Source: Nocardiopsis terrae
GTDB lineage: Bacteria; Actinomycetota; Actinomycetes; Streptosporangiales; Streptosporangiaceae
DNA length: 64,000 nucleotides
Assembly (NCBI RefSeq): GCF_014651695.1
Contig: NZ_BMXJ01000003.1
Coordinates: forward strand, 151,046-215,045
Direction of reading: 5' to 3'
In this document: piece after piece, positions 58,773 through 64,000 of the stretch
Position numbering within the stretch: the stretch's first letter is position 1
Layout: every line of letters starts with the position of its first letter
The notes under the pieces: model-generated
The model's input: only the letters and a program-made list of their open reading frames with translations
What the model was told of the DNA's origin: nothing
Database searches by the model: none
Program-made: the position numbers and the translations under genes

Positions 58773-59510
58773 TCAGGGGTCCTCTTCGTCGGCGGAAAAG
58801 GGACGGCTGAAGCGGTCGAAACCGGGCAGTTCGTCGGCGACATGCCCTGGGGCCGCGGCTCTGACGCGATCGCCGACCCCCTCCGGAAGGGGTGGAACCG
58901 GGGGAGGGTCCGGGGCCTGCCAGAAGGCCGCCGGGGAAAGGGGGCCGCCCGTTTGTGCCCGAGCGGCGAAAACGTCGCCACCAGCGTCCGCGTGTTCCAC
59001 CGAAAGTGTGGAGCGGTGGTCCCCGTCCGAATCCGCGCCCTGCGCCGAAGCCCCCTTTGTTCCGGTGGCCGTGCCCCTGACCAGTTCCACCAACGCACGC
59101 CGTTCCCGGCCCGCCCACCGGGTCAGGACGAAGGGGTCGCGGTCGGCCTCCGCCCCCAGCGCGGCGGCGGTCGCCGACAGGTGTGCGCAGCGCCCCGCCC
59201 AGTGGTCGCAGGAGCAGGTGGCCACCAGGTCGCCCCACCCCCGCGGCACCAGGGCCAGGCCGAGCAGGGCGAACACCCGCTCCGCGGCCTCCGGAAGCTC
59301 ACCGGAGAGCAGTCTCGCCCGAAACAGCGGCTGCGAGGCCAGCGCCGCACCGGCCCGGGCCCACTCCTGGTCGGGCCACACGACGCGGATCAGGCTCACC
59401 TCGTGCCCCCGGACCCGGCCCAGGACCTCGCCGGGCCGGACCGAGATCCGCTCCACCGCATCGCCCCCGGAACCTCCCAGGGCCGCCTCCACCAGCTCCG
59501 ACCAGCTCAT
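58773..59510 (-). CDS. SWIM zinc-finger protein coupled to the SNF2 helicase
   Basis: A 245-residue protein with a SWIM finger, CSCDHWAGRCAH (CxC...CxH), near residue 110. The last third is Pro/Asp-rich and probably disordered. SWIM fingers bind DNA or proteins. Start ATG 59510 overlaps the helicase stop as ATGA, so the two are co-translated and likely act together. Function unknown; DNA repair, chromatin-like remodelling or defence are possible. Confidence 0.88.
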   Translation of the reverse strand: MSWSELVEAALGGSGGDAVERISVRPGEVLGRVRGHEVSLIRVVWPDQEWARAGAALASQPLFRARLLSGELPEAAERVFALLGLALVPRGWGDLVATCSCDHWAGRCAHLSATAAALGAEADRDPFVLTRWAGRERRALVELVRGTATGTKGASAQGADSDGDHRSTLSVEHADAGGDVFAARAQTGGPLSPAAFWQAPDPPPVPPLPEGVGDRVRAAAPGHVADELPGFDRFSRPFSADEEDP

Positions 59511-62506
59511 CCGGCCACCGCCTCGGGCGCCAGCCGTACCACCTCGCGCAGGTCCTCCACCGAGAGACCGCCCAGCCACTGCTCGCCGGTGGCCACCGCA
59601 CCGTCGGCCAGTGCGCTCTTGCGTTCGATCATCTCGTCCACCCGTTCCTCCACGGTGCCCACACAGACCAGTTTGCGCACCTGCACGTCCCTGCGCTGCC
59701 CGATCCGGAAGGCCCGGTCGGTGGCCTGGTTCTCCACCGCCGGGTTCCACCACCGGTCCACGTGCACCACGTGGTTGGCGGCGGTCAGGTTCAACCCGGT
59801 CCCCGCCGCCTTCAGCGACAGCAGGAACACCGCCGGCCCCGCCGCGGTCTGGAAGTGCTCGGTCATTCGCTCACGGTCGGCCCGGGAGGTGCCGCCGTGC
59901 AGCCACAACACCGGAACCCCGAGCCTGGAGCGCAGGTAGGGCGCCAGGCGCTCACCCCAGCGCGCGTACTGCGTGAAGCACAGCGCCTTGTCCCCCTCGG
60001 CCACCGCCTCGCCCAGGATCGCCTCCAGCCGGTCGAGTTTGCCGGAGCGTCCCGCCAGCGCCGAACCGTCCCCGAGGAACTGCGCCGGGTGGTTGCAGAT
60101 CTGTTTGAGCCGGGACATGGCCGACAGGACCAGCCCCCTGCGCTCCCGCTCGTCGGCCTCGGCCATCCGCTCGGCCATGTCGTCCACCACGGCCCGGTAC
60201 AGCGAGGCCTGCTCGGGGGTCAGCGTGCACCAGGTGCGCATCTGGTGCTTCTCCGGCAGGTCCGCGATGATCGACCGGTCGGTCTTGAGCCTGCGCAGCA
60301 CGAACGGCCCGGTCAGGCGGCGCACCAGGTCGGTGCCGTCCCCCGCGCCCTCCTCCGCCTCGGCCCGGTCGGCGACCGCGCGCTGGAAGTCGGCGGCCGA
60401 ACCCAGCAGCCCGGGGTTGGCGAACTCCATCAACGACCACAGCTCGCCCAGGTTGTTCTCCACCGGGGTCCCGGTGAGCGCGATCCGGGTTGCGGCGGGC
60501 AGCGAACGCACCGCCCGAGCCTGTCGGGTGGTGTGGTTCTTCAGCGCCTGGGCCTCGTCGCAGACCACCCGGTGCCAGGGCATCCCGGACAGCTCCCCGG
60601 AGTCGCGCGCCACCACCCCGTAGGTGGTGACCACCAGGTCGCAGGCGCCCACGAGCCGGGCCAACGCGTTGCCGACCGGCCGGTCCGGGCCGTGCTGGAC
60701 GTGCACCCGCAGCCCCGGGGCGAACTTCCCGGCCTCCCGGCGCCAGTTGCCCAGCAGGGACACCGGACACACCAGCAGGGTGGGCCCGGGCGCGGGGCCC
60801 CCGGCGCGCTCGTCGGTGAGCAGCGCCAGCAGCTGCACGGTCTTGCCCAGCCCCATGTCGTCGGCGAGCACCGCTCCCAGGCCCAGCTCACCCAGGAACC
60901 GCAGCCAGGCCGACCCCCGGTCCTGGTAGGGCCGGAGCGTGCCCTCGAAGCCGGGCGGGGTCCCCATCGGCCGGGGTCCGGCCTTGGCCCCGCCGTCCAG
61001 CAGGGCGCCCAGCGGGCCGTCGGCCACCACGTCCGCCACCGGCAGCGGGGGCTCCCGCACACCTATCGCCGTCCGCAGCGCCTCCTCGCGGCGCGTCCGC
61101 CCGCGCCCGCTCCGGCGCATCAGGTCCAGGGCGGCTCCGACCCGTTCGGGGTCGATCTCCATCCACCGGCCGCGGACCCGGACCAGGGAGCGTTTGAGCC
61201 GGGCCAGTTCGGCGAGCTCCTCCAGCTCCTCCTCGGACAGGGGGTTCTCGGACCCCGGACCGCGCAGCAGCGCCTCGAAGGAGACGTCGACCAGGTCGTC
61301 GGGGCCCACCCCGCCGCGGCCGCGCCGCCTGGGTTCCTCGCTCACGGTCATCCGCAGCCCGAGTGCGTCGCGTCCGCTCCACTCGGGCAGCACCACGCCG
61401 AACCCCGCCGAGGCCAGACGGGCCGCGGCGTCGCCGACGAACGCCTGTGCGCCCGCGGTGTCCAGGTAGAGCCGTTCCGGGGCCAGCTCGCGCAGGGCCC
61501 GGTGGAGCGCGGGCAGGTGGCGGGCGGCGCGCCGCAGGTCGGCCAGGGCGGTGGCGGCCACGTCCTGGGGCAGCCAGGCGGCGCCCTCGCCCAGCCACAC
61601 CTGCTCCAGGGGCAGGCGCAGGCCGGGGTCGGTGGTGGAGCGCACCCAGAACTCCACGGTCCAGGGCCGGGGGCCGCCCCGGGCGCTCTCGGGTTCGGGC
61701 TCGCGCAGCACGAACAGCAGTTGGGCCCGGCCGCCGCCGCGCACCCGGTCCCGCCACTCGCGCAGGGGGCCGCGCAGCGCCCGGGCGGCGTCCTCGCCGA
61801 TCCGGTTGCGCTCCCCGGTGAGCGCGGCGGCCAGAAGCGCCGCGGGTGCGGCTTCGGGGCCGGGATCCGGTGCGCTCCTGGGCGGGGCCAGACGGCGGGC
61901 CGCGGCGTCGGTGAGCAGTTCCAGGGGCGCCAGCACACAGGCACGGGCGGCCTCGTCCCGTTCGCGCGGGTCCAGGTGTGCGGTGGCCGAGGGCGGGAGG
62001 GCGTCGGTGAGCGCGGCCAGGTGTGCCTCTGCGGTGTCCAGCGGGGCCGGTCGCCAACGGGCGCGGGGCGGTTGTCCGACCAGGTCGGGCAGGACACAGC
62101 CCGCCAGGATCAGCCGTTCGGCGAAGGTGTGGACCGCGCGCAGGTGGGTCAGGGCGGGGCCGAGCGGGCAGGGCGGTTCGTCGAGCGCGGCCAGCAGGGC
62201 GTCGGCCCGGGCCGCGGACAGTTCCAGGACCGGGACCCGCCAGGGGCGGAATTCGACGGGCTCCGTGTCGGCCGTGCCGGAGGGTGCGGGCGCCTCCTCG
62301 GTTCCGGGCAGGCGGAGGACCAGTTCGGCGGAACGGGGCCCGTCGGGGTCGACCCCGGCCTTGGCCACCAGGTCCCGAAGCTCCGCCGTGCCCGCCGCGA
62401 AGGGGTGCGCGCCCGGCTTCGCGGCGGGCGGCACCGGCGCCGGGTCCCCCTCGCCCCAGAGCACCAGTGCATCCCTCGACCACACCCCGTGCAGAACCCG
62501 CACCAC
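59507..62506 (-). CDS. SNF2/RapA-family DNA-dependent ATPase
   Basis: A 999-residue helicase-like protein. A roughly 500-residue N-terminal region (bacterial SNF2-associated type) precedes the ATPase: ADDMGLGKT (motif I), CDEAQALKNH (II), LTGTPVENNLGELWS (III), KAAGTGLNL (V) and QATDRAFRIGQ (VI). It would move along double-stranded DNA using ATP. The two GTG codons 62506/62503 begin the protein; the site upstream is only GGGGGG. Its start lies 20 bases from a strong hairpin, leaving little room for a promoter. Confidence 0.92.
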   Translation of the reverse strand: MVRVLHGVWSRDALVLWGEGDPAPVPPAAKPGAHPFAAGTAELRDLVAKAGVDPDGPRSAELVLRLPGTEEAPAPSGTADTEPVEFRPWRVPVLELSAARADALLAALDEPPCPLGPALTHLRAVHTFAERLILAGCVLPDLVGQPPRARWRPAPLDTAEAHLAALTDALPPSATAHLDPRERDEAARACVLAPLELLTDAAARRLAPPRSAPDPGPEAAPAALLAAALTGERNRIGEDAARALRGPLREWRDRVRGGGRAQLLFVLREPEPESARGGPRPWTVEFWVRSTTDPGLRLPLEQVWLGEGAAWLPQDVAATALADLRRAARHLPALHRALRELAPERLYLDTAGAQAFVGDAAARLASAGFGVVLPEWSGRDALGLRMTVSEEPRRRGRGGVGPDDLVDVSFEALLRGPGSENPLSEEELEELAELARLKRSLVRVRGRWMEIDPERVGAALDLMRRSGRGRTRREEALRTAIGVREPPLPVADVVADGPLGALLDGGAKAGPRPMGTPPGFEGTLRPYQDRGSAWLRFLGELGLGAVLADDMGLGKTVQLLALLTDERAGGPAPGPTLLVCPVSLLGNWRREAGKFAPGLRVHVQHGPDRPVGNALARLVGACDLVVTTYGVVARDSGELSGMPWHRVVCDEAQALKNHTTRQARAVRSLPAATRIALTGTPVENNLGELWSLMEFANPGLLGSAADFQRAVADRAEAEEGAGDGTDLVRRLTGPFVLRRLKTDRSIIADLPEKHQMRTWCTLTPEQASLYRAVVDDMAERMAEADERERRGLVLSAMSRLKQICNHPAQFLGDGSALAGRSGKLDRLEAILGEAVAEGDKALCFTQYARWGERLAPYLRSRLGVPVLWLHGGTSRADRERMTEHFQTAAGPAVFLLSLKAAGTGLNLTAANHVVHVDRWWNPAVENQATDRAFRIGQRRDVQVRKLVCVGTVEERVDEMIERKSALADGAVATGEQWLGGLSVEDLREVVRLAPEAVAG

Positions 62507-62526
62507 ACCCCCCGTGGAGACCGGCA

Positions 62527-62566
62527 AACGTCGTCGGCCCCCAGTATCGCGGGGGCCGACGACGTT
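62527..62566. terminator. Strong terminator of the UMF1 transporter gene
   Basis: A 16-base arm (62527-62542) pairs perfectly with 62551-62566 around an 8-base loop. It lies 20 bases after the transporter stop and 20 before the SNF2 start, on the minus strand. Confidence 0.85.
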
Positions 62567-62586
62567 CCGTACCGGCCGGGCGCGGG

Positions 62587-63981
62587 TCAGAGCTTGGCGG
62601 GCACCTCGTTGCCCACGGCGAGGATGCCCTCGCGCATGCGGACCCGCCACAGCAGGATCCCGCCGAGCACGAAGAACGCGATCAGGGAGAGGATCGCCAC
62701 CCGGTAGCCGCCGGTGAGGCTCACCGCGACGGTCACGACCAGGGAGCCCAGGAACGTGGAGCCCTTGTCGGAGATCTGGAAGAGGCTGAAGTACTCCGCC
62801 TCTCGGCCGCGCGGGATGAGTTGGGAGAACATCGACCGGGCCAGGGACTGGGTGCAGCCCAGTACGAGGCCGATGCCGACGCCCATTGCGACGAACAGGG
62901 CGACGTTGCCCGCGGGCAGGAAGTAGCCCACCCCCACCAGCAGGCACCAGACCACCAGGCTGCCGAGCACGGTCCGTTTCGGCCCCAGGCGGGCGGCGAT
63001 CGCTCCGGTGGCGAACGCCCCCGCGAAGGCCACGAACTGGATGATGAGGATGGTCATGATCAGGGAGTCCTGGCCCAGGTTCAGGTCCTGGGTGGCGAAG
63101 GGGGCCGCGTAGCGGATGGTCGCCTGCACGCCGTCGTTGAAGAAGATGAAGGCCAGCAGGAACAGCATGGTGTCGGGGTACCTGCGCATGTCGCGCAGGG
63201 TGCGCCCGAAGTCGCGCAGGGACTCGCCGACCCTGGGTCGCCCGTGGCTGCGCGCGGCGAGTGCCCCGTAGCGGTTGCGCAGCGGCCTGATCGAGATGAC
63301 CGTGAACCCGGCCCACCAGATACCGACCGAGGCGAAGGCCACCCGGGCGGCCCAGGCGGCGTCGTCGGCGGTGAGTACCAGGACCAGGTGGAAGGCGAGG
63401 AGGAGGGCCCCGCCCAGGTAGCCGATCCCCCACCCGGCGGCCGACACCCGGTCCCGTTCGTCGGGTGTGGCGATCTCCGGCAGGAAGGCGTTGTAGACGA
63501 CGATCGACAACCCGAACAGCAGGTTGGCCGCCAGGAACAGCACCGAGGCGAGCAGGTAGCCCTCGGTGGTGAAGTACAGGGCGCTGGTGCACACCGAGCC
63601 GCCCGTGGCGAGCAGGAACAGCCAGGTCTTCTTGCGCTTGGTGTGGTCGGCCAGCGCGCCGACCAGCGGCAGCAGCAGGATCTGCAGCAGGATCGTGACC
63701 GTGGTCAGGGCCGGGTAGAGCGCGTTGGGGTGCAGCGTCAGGAAGTCGACACCCAGCGGTGTGATGGCCAGGGAGGCGTCACGGCAGGCCGCGGTGTCGG
63801 CGGCCCCGGCCGAGGCGCAGGCCAGACCGCTCAGGTAGGGGCCGATGAGGACGGTGACCACCGAGGTGATGAACACCGAGTTCGCCCAGTCGTAGAGGTA
63901 CCAGCCGCGTTGTTCGCGCCTGCGCTGTTCGGGGTCGGTCGAAGGGCTCTGGCCTTCGGCCGTTTCCGGGGGAGTGGACAT
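62587..63981 (-). CDS. UMF1-family (Atg22-like) MFS transporter
   Basis: A 464-residue membrane protein with about 12 helices. N-terminal GWYLYDWANSVF and PLVGALADHTKRKK, and DRVSAAGWGIGYLGGAL, are UMF1/Atg22-like signatures; Atg22 exports amino acids from the yeast vacuole. The bacterial function is not known, but efflux or uptake of amino acids or small molecules is likely. ATG 63981 lies 20 bases from the window edge, so its promoter is not fully seen. Confidence 0.9.
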   Translation of the reverse strand: MSTPPETAEGQSPSTDPEQRRREQRGWYLYDWANSVFITSVVTVLIGPYLSGLACASAGAADTAACRDASLAITPLGVDFLTLHPNALYPALTTVTILLQILLLPLVGALADHTKRKKTWLFLLATGGSVCTSALYFTTEGYLLASVLFLAANLLFGLSIVVYNAFLPEIATPDERDRVSAAGWGIGYLGGALLLAFHLVLVLTADDAAWAARVAFASVGIWWAGFTVISIRPLRNRYGALAARSHGRPRVGESLRDFGRTLRDMRRYPDTMLFLLAFIFFNDGVQATIRYAAPFATQDLNLGQDSLIMTILIIQFVAFAGAFATGAIAARLGPKRTVLGSLVVWCLLVGVGYFLPAGNVALFVAMGVGIGLVLGCTQSLARSMFSQLIPRGREAEYFSLFQISDKGSTFLGSLVVTVAVSLTGGYRVAILSLIAFFVLGGILLWRVRMREGILAVGNEVPAKL

Positions 63982-64000
63982 CGCGGGGCTATCCGTTCTT

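Noticed and set aside
59183-62707. A 1174-codon plus-strand frame
   Set aside because: Antisense to the SNF2 ATPase, whose helicase motifs are unambiguous.
1-64000. tRNA, rRNA, insertion sequences, integrases, phage genes
   Set aside because: None was recognised by eye. A tRNA search and an insertion-sequence search would settle this.

Overview
The window is a 64 kb piece of a very GC-rich actinomycete chromosome. Signs are the high G+C, many GTG and some TTG starts, GGAGG-type ribosome binding sites, and repeated 4-base GTGA/ATGA/TTGA gene overlaps. An IdeR/DmdR-type iron box, an F420-type (DUF385) nitroreductase, DUF574 methyltransferases and a CelR-like operator (the cellulase operator described in Thermobifida) point to Nocardiopsidaceae, such as Nocardiopsis. 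That family-level placement is inference. I see no rRNA, tRNA, CRISPR array, integrase or transposase; the DNA reads as ordinary arm or accessory chromosome rich in catabolic and metal-homeostasis genes.

Layout. 0-5 kb: an aldo/keto reductase faces a LacI-controlled operon (Gfo/Idh/MocA dehydrogenase, DUF6807 protein, cupin) with a perfect operator. 5-11 kb: a six-gene, mostly translationally coupled operon for ring hydroxylation and extradiol cleavage of an unknown aromatic acid, facing a LysR gene. 12-15.4 kb: an IclR regulator, a VanB-type reductase and a CYP199-like P450, predicted to oxidise a para-substituted benzoate. 15.5-16.1 kb: a VanZ-like protein. 16.3-23.5 kb: a zinc island made of aztD-aztC-aztD-like-aztB facing aztA, a frameshifted methyltransferase, a histidine-rich protein with a recent internal duplication, and a Fur-family regulator (probable Zur). 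Up to four Zur-box-like sites tie it together.

23.6-27.3 kb: a heterodimeric ABC exporter with a CelR-like operator upstream of its promoter. 27.6-38.9 kb: single genes (acyltransferase, serine/threonine dehydratase with LysR, VOC protein, TRIC-type channel, flavin disulfide reductase, iron-boxed siderophore-interacting protein, BadF/NagK-type kinase, two tandem Eis-like acetyltransferases, F420-type reductase). 39-45.4 kb: a UvrA-like ABC protein facing a WYL regulator, an orphan type II thioesterase and a GH13 glucosidase. 45.6-49.8 kb: GNAT, two aldo/keto reductases, a TetR regulator, and a 47-residue Cys/His protein facing a CGNR protein.

49.9-57.8 kb: a complete lower protocatechuate branch of the beta-ketoadipate pathway (pcaIJ, pcaF, pcaHG, pcaB, and a pcaD-pcaC fusion) facing an IclR regulator. 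It could consume 4-hydroxybenzoate-derived product of the P450 system, though no pobA is in the window. 57.8-64 kb: a DUF574 methyltransferase, a SWIM-protein/SNF2-helicase pair and a UMF1-type MFS transporter. Many convergent gene ends carry strong GC-rich hairpins.
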